A stretch of 64,000 nt of DNA. Origin: Miltoncostaea sp963762825. GTDB taxonomy: Bacteria > Actinomycetota > Thermoleophilia > Miltoncostaeales > Miltoncostaeaceae. The DNA lies in the NCBI GenBank assembly GCA_963762825.1, contig CAVXLZ010000001.1, positions 248,001 through 312,000 on the forward strand, in the 5' to 3' direction. Under the pieces are notes generated by a model. The model was not told the DNA's origin, did not search any database, and worked only from the letters and a program-made list of their open reading frames with translations. The stretch's first letter is position 1. Every line of letters starts with the position of its first letter. Position numbers and translations under genes: made by a program. This document shows, piece by piece, positions 7,403 through 14,586 of this stretch.

Positions 7403-8116
7403 ATGACAGAGATGACGGTCGAGCCCGCATCCGCTCCGAGCGGGGAGGAGCTCCTCACCACAACGCGTTGCGTGCGCCGCCGCCTGGATCTCAGGCGGCC
7501 CGTGGCGCGCGAGCAGGTCGAACACTGCGTCGAGACCGCGCTGCAGGCGCCGACCGGCTCCTACAGCCAGATCGTGCGGTTCATCTGCGTCGCCGACCCC
7601 GAGCGTCGTGCCGCGCTCGGTGAGCTCTACCGCAGGGGCTGGGGCGTCTACGAGCAGACGCCGCTCTACGCCGGCGGACTGCCGATCCAGGATCCCGAGC
7701 TGAAGGCGATGTTGGCACGTGGCCTGCGCTCGGCCGAGTACCTCGTGGAGCACATGCACGAGGCGCCGGTCCTGGTGATTCCGTGCGCCGACCTGTCGCA
7801 GGGGATGGGCCCGGCGTTCGTCGCGGCCGGATACCGCCGCGAGCTCGTTCAGCCGGCGGTGCTGCAGGCCGCGATGTGGGGCTCGGTCATGCCCGCCGCC
7901 TGGAGCTTCATGCTGGCCGCCCGTGCGATAGGTCTGAGCTCCTGCTGGACCGTGGTGCACATGTTCTTCGAGCAGGAGGCGGCAGACCTGCTCGGAGTCC
8001 CCTTCGAGAGCGTGATCCAGGCGGCGATGCTCCCCGTCGGGCACACGCTCGGAGAGGGGTTCCATCCCGGCCCGCGCATGCCCGTGAGCGAGGCCGTGCA
8101 CTGGGACCGCTGGTGA
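7403..8116 (+). CDS. Nitroreductase-family FMN oxidoreductase
   Basis: 237 aa from ATG 7403, which has GGGAGGA just upstream; the open frame back to 7298 lacks such a site. The N-terminus has the family phosphate-binding Arg cluster (TTRCVRRRLDLRRPV at about 15-29), followed by ETALQAPTGSYSQIVRFI, the usual FMN-contacting segment, and later GSVMPAAWSFMLAARAIGLSSCW, typical of nitroreductases. Substrate unknown. A strong terminator at 8124-8153 isolates it from the sugar island. Confidence 0.82.
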   Translation: MTEMTVEPASAPSGEELLTTTRCVRRRLDLRRPVAREQVEHCVETALQAPTGSYSQIVRFICVADPERRAALGELYRRGWGVYEQTPLYAGGLPIQDPELKAMLARGLRSAEYLVEHMHEAPVLVIPCADLSQGMGPAFVAAGYRRELVQPAVLQAAMWGSVMPAAWSFMLAARAIGLSSCWTVVHMFFEQEAADLLGVPFESVIQAAMLPVGHTLGEGFHPGPRMPVSEAVHWDRW

Positions 8117-8123
8117 GGACGTC

Positions 8124-8153
8124 GCGTCCGGGGCGTTGACCCGCCCCGGACGC
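8124..8153 (+). terminator. Terminator after the nitroreductase gene
   Basis: GCGTCCGGGGCG (8124-8135) and CGCCCCGGACGC (8142-8153) form a perfect 12-bp GC-rich stem with a TTGACC loop, 8 bases after the stop. Confidence 0.7.
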
Positions 8154-8219
8154 AGAGCCGTCCGGTGCCTCGTCGGGGAAGGGGCGACCCGGCCGCGGGG
8201 CCCGCCCCCGGGTTGAGCC

Positions 8220-8239
8220 GGCCGCGATCCTTCGCGGCC
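8220..8239 (+). terminator. Hairpin directly before the sugar-island promoter
   Basis: GGCCGCG (8220-8226) and CGCGGCC (8233-8239) form a 7-bp stem with loop ATCCTT, ending one base before the -35 element at 8240. It may stop read-through into the island. Confidence 0.45.
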
Positions 8240-8266
8240 TCAACTCCATGACCTCCCTGCCGATGG
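8240..8266 (+). promoter_or_regulatory. Sigma-28-type promoter of the sugar island (leaderless)
   Basis: TCAA (8240-8243), 15 bases, GCCGATGG (8259-8266). The ATG of the next gene is at 8273, only 6 bases after the -10 element, so the transcript is predicted to start at or beside the start codon. Confidence 0.7.
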
Positions 8267-8272
8267 GAGGCC

Positions 8273-8749
8273 ATGGGTCTGAGACTGCTAGGCGATCGCT
8301 CGGCAGATGACACCGGCGGCGCGCCCGTGGGAAGCGGCGCCGAGGGTCCTGTTCGGCTGGTCGCGTTGCCCAGGATCAGCGATCCCCGCGGCAACCTGAC
8401 CTTCATCGAGTCCGAGCAGCACATACCGTTCGACCTCCGGCGCGTCTACTACCTCTACGACGTGCCCGGTGGTGAGGGCCGTGGTGGGCACGCCCACCGT
8501 GCGCTGCAGCAGCTCGTGATCGCCGCGTCAGGGAGCTTCGACGTCGCAGTCGACGACGGCCTCCGGACGCGGGTCTTCTCCTTGAATCGCTCCTACACAG
8601 GCCTCTACATCCCGTCGATGGTCTGGCGTGAGCTGGCCAACTTCTCGTCCGGATCGGTGGCGCTGGTGCTGGCCTCGGAGCACTACTCCGAGGCCGACTA
8701 CTACCGAGACTACGATGAGTTCGCGCAGGCGGCGCGCGCGATCCGATGA
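8273..8749 (+). CDS. dTDP-4-oxo-6-deoxyglucose 3,4-ketoisomerase (FdtA/QdtA type)
   Basis: 158 aa, one cupin of the WxcM-like/FdtA family (PF05523 type). The family core is visible: ISDPRGNLTFIES at about 34-46, RRVYYLYDVPGG at about 57-68, then GGHAH (about 71-75) with the catalytic-type histidines. It moves the keto group of dTDP-4-keto-6-deoxyglucose from C4 to C3, the step before 3-amination by the next gene (ATGA overlap). Whether the product is the gluco or galacto epimer cannot be read from the sequence. The promoter implies co-expression with flagella. Confidence 0.85.
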   Translation: MGLRLLGDRSADDTGGAPVGSGAEGPVRLVALPRISDPRGNLTFIESEQHIPFDLRRVYYLYDVPGGEGRGGHAHRALQQLVIAASGSFDVAVDDGLRTRVFSLNRSYTGLYIPSMVWRELANFSSGSVALVLASEHYSEADYYRDYDEFAQAARAIR

Positions 8750-9864
8750 GCGTCGAGGCGCCCGCGGGCGTCCCGTTTCTGGATCTGCTGGCGGGCTACA
8801 CCGAGCTCGCGGGCGAGCTCGATGCCGCCGCAGCCCGGGTGCTCGGCGGCGGCTGGTACGTGCTCGGCGCCGAGGTCGAGCGCTTCGAGCGGCGCTGGGC
8901 GGACTACGTCGGGGTGGCCCACTGCGTGGGTGTGGCCTCGGGCCTCGACGCGCTGCACCTGTCGCTCGTCGCGATGGGGGTGGGGGAGGGGGATGAGGTC
9001 ATCGTGCCCTCCAATACCTACATCGCCAGCTGGCTGGCCGTGAGCATGGCCGGCGCCCGCCCGGTGCCGGTCGAGCCCGAGCCGGACACGGGGAACATCG
9101 ACCCCGACCGGATAGAGGCGGCCATCACCGGGCGCACGCGGGCGATTCTGCCCGTGCACCTCCAGGGTCGCGCGGCCGCCATGGACGGCGTCCGGGCGGT
9201 TGCCGCTCGGCACGGCCTACGGGTGCTGGAGGACGCCGCCCAGGCCCACGGCGCGCGCCACCGGGGCGCGCCGGTCGGTGGACTCGGAGACGCCGGTGCC
9301 TGGAGCTTCTACCCCAGCAAGAACCTCGGCGCCTACGGCGACGGCGGCGCCGTGACCACCGCCGATCCCGCGCTCGCCGAGCGCCTGCGCTCGCTGCGCA
9401 ACTACGGATCGCGTGTGAAGTACGTCAACGACGAGCGTGGCGTCAACAGCCGCCTCGACGAGCTCCAGGCCGCCCTGCTCTGCGAGAAGCTCGGGCTCCT
9501 CGACGAGTGGAACGCCCGGCGTGCGGAGATCGCCCGGATCTACCTGCAGCGATTGAAGGGCACGCCGCTGGCGCTACCGTCCGACGTCGACGGGCACGTC
9601 TGGCACGTCTTCGCCGTGCGGGGAGCGCGCCGCGACGCGCTCGCGGCCTATCTCGCCGAGCGGGGAGTGGGGACGCTGGTCCACTACCCGGTGCCCCCGC
9701 ACCTCCAGGGCGCCTACCGCGACCTGGGCCTGCGGGAGGGGGAGCTCCCGATCGCCGAGGCGATCGCTCGCGAGACCCTCAGCCTGCCGATCGGCCCGCA
9801 CCTGTCGCACGCGGATGCCCACCGGGTGGCCGATGCCGTCGCCGACTTCTTCGCCGATGCCTGA
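8746..9864 (+). CDS. DegT/DnrJ/EryC1-type sugar 3-aminotransferase
   Basis: 372 aa, a full-length PLP sugar aminotransferase. The PLP lysine is in FYPSKNLGAYGDGGAV (Lys about 192), with the DAAQAHGARHRG substrate and cofactor loop at about 165. The C-terminus has HYPVPPHLQ, typical of the family. Following a 3,4-ketoisomerase, it most likely makes dTDP-3-amino-3,6-dideoxyhexose (FdtB/QdtB role). Overlaps the next gene by 8 bases. Confidence 0.87.
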   Translation: MSVEAPAGVPFLDLLAGYTELAGELDAAAARVLGGGWYVLGAEVERFERRWADYVGVAHCVGVASGLDALHLSLVAMGVGEGDEVIVPSNTYIASWLAVSMAGARPVPVEPEPDTGNIDPDRIEAAITGRTRAILPVHLQGRAAAMDGVRAVAARHGLRVLEDAAQAHGARHRGAPVGGLGDAGAWSFYPSKNLGAYGDGGAVTTADPALAERLRSLRNYGSRVKYVNDERGVNSRLDELQAALLCEKLGLLDEWNARRAEIARIYLQRLKGTPLALPSDVDGHVWHVFAVRGARRDALAAYLAERGVGTLVHYPVPPHLQGAYRDLGLREGELPIAEAIARETLSLPIGPHLSHADAHRVADAVADFFADA

Positions 9865-10792
9865 CGGGGCGCTCCTGTCGGCCGCGTCGGGGCACCTCGG
9901 CCTCTTCAACACCGAGGCCTTCCACGCGCTGAACCTACGCCCGGGTCAGGCCGCACGCCGCATCGACCACGCGGTCGACGGACGCCTGATGGGGTCGCTC
10001 GTCGGCGTCGTGGATGGCGATTCCTTCTGCTCGGGCCACAGCGCGCCGTTCGGCGGCCCCGACTTCGTCCGCGACGCGGAGACGGCGACCAATGTCGTGG
10101 CTGCCCTGGATCGGGCCGTCGCCACCCTCGAGGCCGAGCGCATTCGCACGATTCGCGTGAAGGCGCGTCCGGCCTTCTACTCGGGATCGGAGACCGCCGT
10201 CCAGTTCGCGCTCTTCAACCTCGGCTTCCGCGTGGAGGCCTGCGAGCTCAGCTTTCACATCGACCTCGCTCCGCTCGCCGGTCTCGACGACTACCTGGCC
10301 GGCCTGCGCTCGCCCGCGCGACGCGCGCTGCGCCATACGCTCGCGGAGCCCTTCGCGCTCGTCGAAGCCGACGACGACGCGGCCTGGGCCCGGGCCTACC
10401 GGGTGCTCGCCGAGAACCGGGCGGCCAAGGGCCGCGCGCTGGCGCTCGGGCTCGACTACCTGATGGGCGTCCGGGACGCCTTCCCCGGCCGCGTGCGCAT
10501 GGCCGCCCTCGAGCGCGCCGGCCAGGTGTGCGCCGCCGCCCTCACCTACCGCGTCGTGCCGGGTCGTGAGCTGGTCGTCTACTGGGGCGACGCCGCTCAC
10601 GACATGCCCCGCTCCCCGATGAACGTCCTGGCCCTGAGGCTGGTGGAGCGCTCACTCGCCGAAGGCGTGCTCAGCCTCGACCTCGGCACCTCCAGCGTGG
10701 CCGGCGTGCCCGATCAGGGCCTGATCCAGTTCAAGCGCAGCGTGGGCGCCCGTGAGAGCCTGCGCCTCGATCTTGTGAAGGGTCCCTCGTGA
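9857..10792 (+). CDS. FemAB/GNAT-like acyltransferase, likely sugar N-acylation
   Basis: 311 aa from ATG 9857. The C-terminal half has the GNAT-like core of FemAB-type enzymes: RAYRVLAENRAAKGRAL at about 178-194, then VCAAALTYRVVPGRELVVYWGDA and a final LDLGTSS segment. The gene lies between the aminotransferase and a methyltransferase, the slot normally taken by the left-handed beta-helix N-acetyltransferase (FdtC/QdtC). The inferred job is transfer of an acyl or aminoacyl group to the 3-amino sugar. The acyl donor is unknown. Confidence 0.6.
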   Translation: MPDGALLSAASGHLGLFNTEAFHALNLRPGQAARRIDHAVDGRLMGSLVGVVDGDSFCSGHSAPFGGPDFVRDAETATNVVAALDRAVATLEAERIRTIRVKARPAFYSGSETAVQFALFNLGFRVEACELSFHIDLAPLAGLDDYLAGLRSPARRALRHTLAEPFALVEADDDAAWARAYRVLAENRAAKGRALALGLDYLMGVRDAFPGRVRMAALERAGQVCAAALTYRVVPGRELVVYWGDAAHDMPRSPMNVLALRLVERSLAEGVLSLDLGTSSVAGVPDQGLIQFKRSVGARESLRLDLVKGPS

Positions 10793-11511
10793 GCGGCGAA
10801 TCGGCTGTCGGCGACTACACCGGGATCTACGACCCCGACGCAGACTTCGATCGCCGCTACACCATGGCGACCGTGGCACGGATCTGCGAGCGCGTCTCGC
10901 CCGGTCAGCGGGTGCTGGAGTTGGGCTGCGCCACCGGGCTGATGACAGCGGTTCTCGCGGCGACCGGCGCCCGGGTGACTGCGATCGACCGTTCCCAGGG
11001 CTACATCGACCGGGCGCGCATGCGGGCCGGGGAGGGGGTCACGCTGGTTCGCGCCGGGCTGGAGGAGCCGGCTTGGGAGGACCTGGCCGGCGCGGACTTC
11101 GACCACGTACTGGCCTGCAACCTGATCCACGAGATGGACGACCCGGTAGCACTGCTCGCGCGCGCCCGTGAGCTGCTGGCGCCGGCCGGGCTCGTGCACC
11201 TCACCCTCCAGAACCCCGACTCGATCCACCGCCTGGTGGCCCTCGAGATGGGGGTCATCGCCGACCTGCGCGAGATCTCCGAGCGCGGCCGTCGCTTCGA
11301 CACCCTCGGTCTCTGGAGCGCCGACGAGCTCACGGACCTGGCCCGCGATGCCGGACTGACCACGATCGCCCGAGGAGGAGTGATGCTGAAGCCCCTGCCG
11401 AACGCCATGATGGCGGCCCTGGCCGACGATGTGCTCGACGGGTTCGAGCGCGCGGCCCGCCACCTCCCCGACCACTGCGCGATGAACTACCTGGTGCTGG
11501 CCCATGCCTAG
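10789..11511 (+). CDS. Class I SAM methyltransferase (sugar island, copy A)
   Basis: 240 aa, GTG start overlapping the previous stop. Motif I VLELGCATG lies at about 36-44, followed by the acidic end of strand 2 (VTAIDRS) and the LACNLIHEM strand 4 motif. The C-terminal part has NPDSIHRL and LKPLPNAMM, both shared in altered form with the methyltransferase at 13855, so the two are paralogs. Probably methylates the flagellar sugar or a related carbohydrate. Confidence 0.75.
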   Translation: MSGESAVGDYTGIYDPDADFDRRYTMATVARICERVSPGQRVLELGCATGLMTAVLAATGARVTAIDRSQGYIDRARMRAGEGVTLVRAGLEEPAWEDLAGADFDHVLACNLIHEMDDPVALLARARELLAPAGLVHLTLQNPDSIHRLVALEMGVIADLREISERGRRFDTLGLWSADELTDLARDAGLTTIARGGVMLKPLPNAMMAALADDVLDGFERAARHLPDHCAMNYLVLAHA

Positions 11512-12886
11512 CCCCGGGCCGCTCGTCGTGGTGGGCGGCTCGATCGCCGCTCTCGCGACCGCCGACGCCGCGCTCGGCCGTGGCCGGGCGGTGGAGCTGA
11601 TCCTGCCGCGCCGGGGCGTGGGCGGCGGCTTCGCGCCGATCGAGGCCGCCGGGCGGTCGCTCGGCCTGGGGGTGCGCCTGCTGGAGATCGATCGTGAGGA
11701 TGCGGGGCATCCGCCTCCGCTGGAGGACTACGAGCCCGCCTTCGGCGCGCACGCGGGTTTCGTGAGGCGCGTTGCGGAGCTGGTCGAGGGGCTCGTGGGA
11801 TCGCGCCTGAGAGAGGTCGCCCGCCCCTCGATGGCCGTCGCGGGGCGCCTGGTAGACGACGTCTACTTCACGGTCGAGCTCGAGGGGCTGCCGGCCCTGG
11901 TCGGAGACGACGATGCGCGGCGCATGGCCGGCGAGGCCGAGGAGGCCTGCCGCGCGGGCGGCGACGCCGGCGTGCTCGACGGCCGCCACGACCTGTTCGC
12001 CTGCTCGCTGGAGGACGCCTCGCGCGCCAACCACGGCGCCGCCTTCCACGAGCGCTTCATCGCGCCGATGTGCGCCAAGATCCACCCCGGCGGCGCGGCC
12101 GCGGTGCCCGCGGCCATGCGCCGCAAGGTGTGGATGCCGCTCTTCCACCCGCGCACGCTGGCGCGTGCGGCCGCGGGGCGGCCGACCGGCTACCGCCCGC
12201 ACCGCCCGTTCCACACCGTGGCGCCGGGTGGGATGGGCGCGGTGCTGGACGCCCTGATCGAGCGCATCCGGTGCGCGCCGCGCGCGACCATCGTCGAGGC
12301 CGGTCGCTTGGAGCGCGCCGCTCGCGACGGCGGCGCCACGCTGCTGGGCTTCGAGGACGGCACCGAGCGGCGCGCCGTGCGACCGGTGCTGGGCGCGGGT
12401 CCCCAGGAGGTGTTCGCCGCGGTCGGCGCCGGCTATGCGCCGGCCCGCGTGCCGATGGCGCTCGCCTGGGCCGAGGCCGACGAGGCCGACCTGCTGTCGG
12501 ACCCGAGCCTCGTGCACGCGCCCGAGAACGACGTTCCGGCCTTTCGCTTCAGCCAGTCCGGCGACGACGCGCCCGACGTCCGGGCCTGGTGCTTCGAGCT
12601 GCGCCACGACACCCGGCCCGCCGACGTCGAGGCCGCGGTCCGCGCCTCCCTGGAGCTGACCGGCGTCCTCCGCGAAGGCGCCCCCGTGCGGATGCTCCAT
12701 CAGCTGACGGGCCCGGCCTTCCCCGACCCCTCCCATCGCGAGGCCGCGGCGTTCGCCGCCGCGCGCGCCGAGTTCGAGGCCGTGGGCCTCGATGCCGAGG
12801 TGGTGGGAGGCGCCACCGCCTTCGGCGCCGACTCGTTCAACGAACAGGTCATCCAGGGCCTTCGCGCCGAGGAGATGACCCGATGA
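11504..12886 (+). CDS. FAD/NAD(P)-dependent oxidoreductase
   Basis: 460 aa. The N-terminus is a Rossmann fold with VVVGGSIAALATADAAL at about 8-24, a variant of GxGxxA. A GGF turn after the second strand follows the pattern of UDP-galactopyranose mutase and protoporphyrinogen-oxidase-type flavoproteins. The middle has HPGGAAAVPAAMRRKVW and PFHTVAPGGMGAVLDAL. In this island a sugar mutase or oxidase acting on a nucleotide sugar is likely, but substrate and reaction are not determined. Overlaps the methyltransferase before it. Its last codons (12863-12880) recur as an 18-bp repeat at 13836. Confidence 0.55.
   Translation: MPSPGPLVVVGGSIAALATADAALGRGRAVELILPRRGVGGGFAPIEAAGRSLGLGVRLLEIDREDAGHPPPLEDYEPAFGAHAGFVRRVAELVEGLVGSRLREVARPSMAVAGRLVDDVYFTVELEGLPALVGDDDARRMAGEAEEACRAGGDAGVLDGRHDLFACSLEDASRANHGAAFHERFIAPMCAKIHPGGAAAVPAAMRRKVWMPLFHPRTLARAAAGRPTGYRPHRPFHTVAPGGMGAVLDALIERIRCAPRATIVEAGRLERAARDGGATLLGFEDGTERRAVRPVLGAGPQEVFAAVGAGYAPARVPMALAWAEADEADLLSDPSLVHAPENDVPAFRFSQSGDDAPDVRAWCFELRHDTRPADVEAAVRASLELTGVLREGAPVRMLHQLTGPAFPDPSHREAAAFAAARAEFEAVGLDAEVVGGATAFGADSFNEQVIQGLRAEEMTR
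12863..12880 (+). repeat. 18-bp direct repeat, copy 1
   Basis: GCGCCGAGGAGATGACCC is identical at 12863-12880 (end of the oxidoreductase gene, encoding AEEMT) and at 13836-13853 (just before the methyltransferase at 13855). In both places it is followed by one variable base pair and ATGA. Confidence 0.8.
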
Positions 12887-12907
12887 GAGCGGCCCCCGAG
12901 AGACCGC

Positions 12908-12934
12908 TCAAGTGAGCGGGCGCTCCGCCGATAG
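12908..12934 (+). promoter_or_regulatory. Sigma-28-type promoter of the TylF-like gene
   Basis: TCAA (12908-12911), 15 bases, GCCGATAG (12927-12934). Predicted transcript start is near 12942, leaving a leader of about 27 bases with AAGGAG before the ATG at 12969. Confidence 0.72.
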
Positions 12935-12968
12935 AGCGGGCAGCAGCTCGCCGACGAGAAGGAGCGAA

Positions 12969-13757
12969 ATGGCTCTCAGGACGCCCCGCACGGAGCAGGA
13001 CGACGCTCAGAGCATGGACATCCGGGCCTCGGACAGGATCATCGCGGCCGAGGACCGCCTCCACGGGCTCATGACCGCGTTCCCCGGCCCCGACAGGGAG
13101 CTGCTCCACCAGATCGCCCTCTTCACCGCCCCCCACGTGATGCGGCGGATCATCTTCTTCAACGAGATCTACAAACGGATCCTCGACGTGAACGGCGCGC
13201 TCATGGAGTTCGGCGTGCGGTATGGACGCGACCTCGCCACGCTCGACGCGCTTCGCTCGATCTACGAGCCCCTCAACTACGCGCGCAAGATCGTCGGCTT
13301 CGACACCTTCACCGGCTTCCCGTCGGTGGACGAGAAGGACGGCGATTACGGATTGGTCTCGGCCGGCTCCCTGGCGACAGGTGACACACACGACGAGTAC
13401 CTGACCGATGTGCTCGCGACGCGCGAGCAGATGGTCCCGTTCGAGCATCTGCGCAAGTTCGAGATCGTGAAGGGCGACGCCAGCGCGAGCTTCGCCGCGT
13501 ACCTGGAGGCGAACCCGCACACGATCGTCGCCTTTGCCTACTTCGACTTCGACATCTACACGCCCACCAGAGACTGCCTGGAGCTGATCCGCGACCGGGT
13601 CACCAAGGGGAGCATCCTGGCCTTCGACGAGCTCAACTGCCCCGACTTCCCCGGAGAGACCCTGGCCTTGAAGGAGGTCTTCGGGTTGTCGCGGTATGCG
13701 ATCAAGCGCTTCCCGATGATCAACCCGGGGATGCCGTCCTACCTGATCGTCGAGTAG
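12969..13757 (+). CDS. TylF-like SAM-dependent sugar O-methyltransferase
   Basis: 262 aa from ATG 12969, with AAGGAG four bases upstream. It resembles the macrocin O-methyltransferase (TylF) group: an N-terminal helical lid, GALMEFGVRYGRDLATL at about 75-91 replacing the classical motif I, then KIVGFDTFTGFP and AFAYFDFDIYTPTRD, with the metal-binding type acids. These enzymes methylate hydroxyls of deoxysugars. It has its own sigma-28-type promoter. A 97-base gap follows. Confidence 0.72.
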   Translation: MALRTPRTEQDDAQSMDIRASDRIIAAEDRLHGLMTAFPGPDRELLHQIALFTAPHVMRRIIFFNEIYKRILDVNGALMEFGVRYGRDLATLDALRSIYEPLNYARKIVGFDTFTGFPSVDEKDGDYGLVSAGSLATGDTHDEYLTDVLATREQMVPFEHLRKFEIVKGDASASFAAYLEANPHTIVAFAYFDFDIYTPTRDCLELIRDRVTKGSILAFDELNCPDFPGETLALKEVFGLSRYAIKRFPMINPGMPSYLIVE

Positions 13758-13835
13758 CGACGTCGTCGCCCGCCCTCCACCGGAAGCGCCCGGCGGGGCG
13801 GCGGTGCCGCACCCCGTCAGGCAATCCGATGGACT

Positions 13836-13853
13836 GCGCCGAGGAGATGACCC
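13836..13853 (+). repeat. 18-bp direct repeat, copy 2
   Basis: Identical to 12863-12880. Read in the oxidoreductase frame it still spells AEEMTQ and a stop, so it looks like a remnant of the 3' end of that gene, now sitting before the second methyltransferase and providing its Shine-Dalgarno GAGGAG. Confidence 0.75.
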
Positions 13854-13854
13854 A

Positions 13855-14586
13855 ATGACACTCACGCCCGCGACCCTCGACCGCTACGCGCGCGACTACT
13901 ACCTGAGCGATGCGATCGAGGACATCGACATCGAGGAGCGTGCTCAGCGACTCAGCGCGTCGCGCGTCGCGGCCGCGGTCGGCGACGCCCGACGCGTCAT
14001 CGACATGGGCTACGGCACGGGGGAGATGGCGCGCGAGCTCCTTTCCCGCGGCCTCGACGCAGAGGTAGTGGAGGGCTCCTCGCTACTCGCCGTGCGCGCC
14101 CGCGAGGATCATCCCTCCTTGATCGTCCACGAGGCGATGTTCGAGGACTTCGCACCCGGCCCGGTCTACGACGCCGTGCTCGCGTTGCACGTCATGGAGC
14201 ACGTCGACCGTCCGCGTGATCTGATGGAGTGCGTGCGCGGCTGGTTGCGCCCGGGCGGTGCGGTGGTCGTCGTGGTGCCGAACCGCGAGTCGCTGCACCG
14301 GCGCCTGGCCGTGCGGATGGGGATTCAGCATCGCCTGGACGATCTCTCCCCGCGGGACCACCTGGTGGGCCATCTGCGCGTCTACGGCTTCGATACGCTC
14401 GCCGCGGATCTCGAGGCTGCGGGCTTCCGCGTCGAGGAGCGCTTCGGCTTCACGCTGAAGTGCGTCCCGAACGCGATGATGCTCGACTGGCCGCCCGACC
14501 TGATGGACGCGCTCACCGCCATCAGCCCGGAGCTCCCGCCCGAGCTCACTGCCAACATCGGCATCCGGGCTGTAGCCGCCGGATGA
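13855..14586 (+). CDS. Class I SAM methyltransferase (sugar island, copy B)
   Basis: 243 aa from ATG 13855. Motif I is VIDMGYGTGEMA at about 46-57, then VVEGSSLL and the LALHVMEHVDRP segment. The C-terminal part carries NRESLHRR and LKCVPNAMM, matching NPDSIHRL and LKPLPNAMM of the methyltransferase at 10789. The two are therefore paralogs in one island, perhaps methylating different hydroxyls. ATGA overlap with the following glycosyltransferase. Confidence 0.75.
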   Translation: MTLTPATLDRYARDYYLSDAIEDIDIEERAQRLSASRVAAAVGDARRVIDMGYGTGEMARELLSRGLDAEVVEGSSLLAVRAREDHPSLIVHEAMFEDFAPGPVYDAVLALHVMEHVDRPRDLMECVRGWLRPGGAVVVVVPNRESLHRRLAVRMGIQHRLDDLSPRDHLVGHLRVYGFDTLAADLEAAGFRVEERFGFTLKCVPNAMMLDWPPDLMDALTAISPELPPELTANIGIRAVAAG

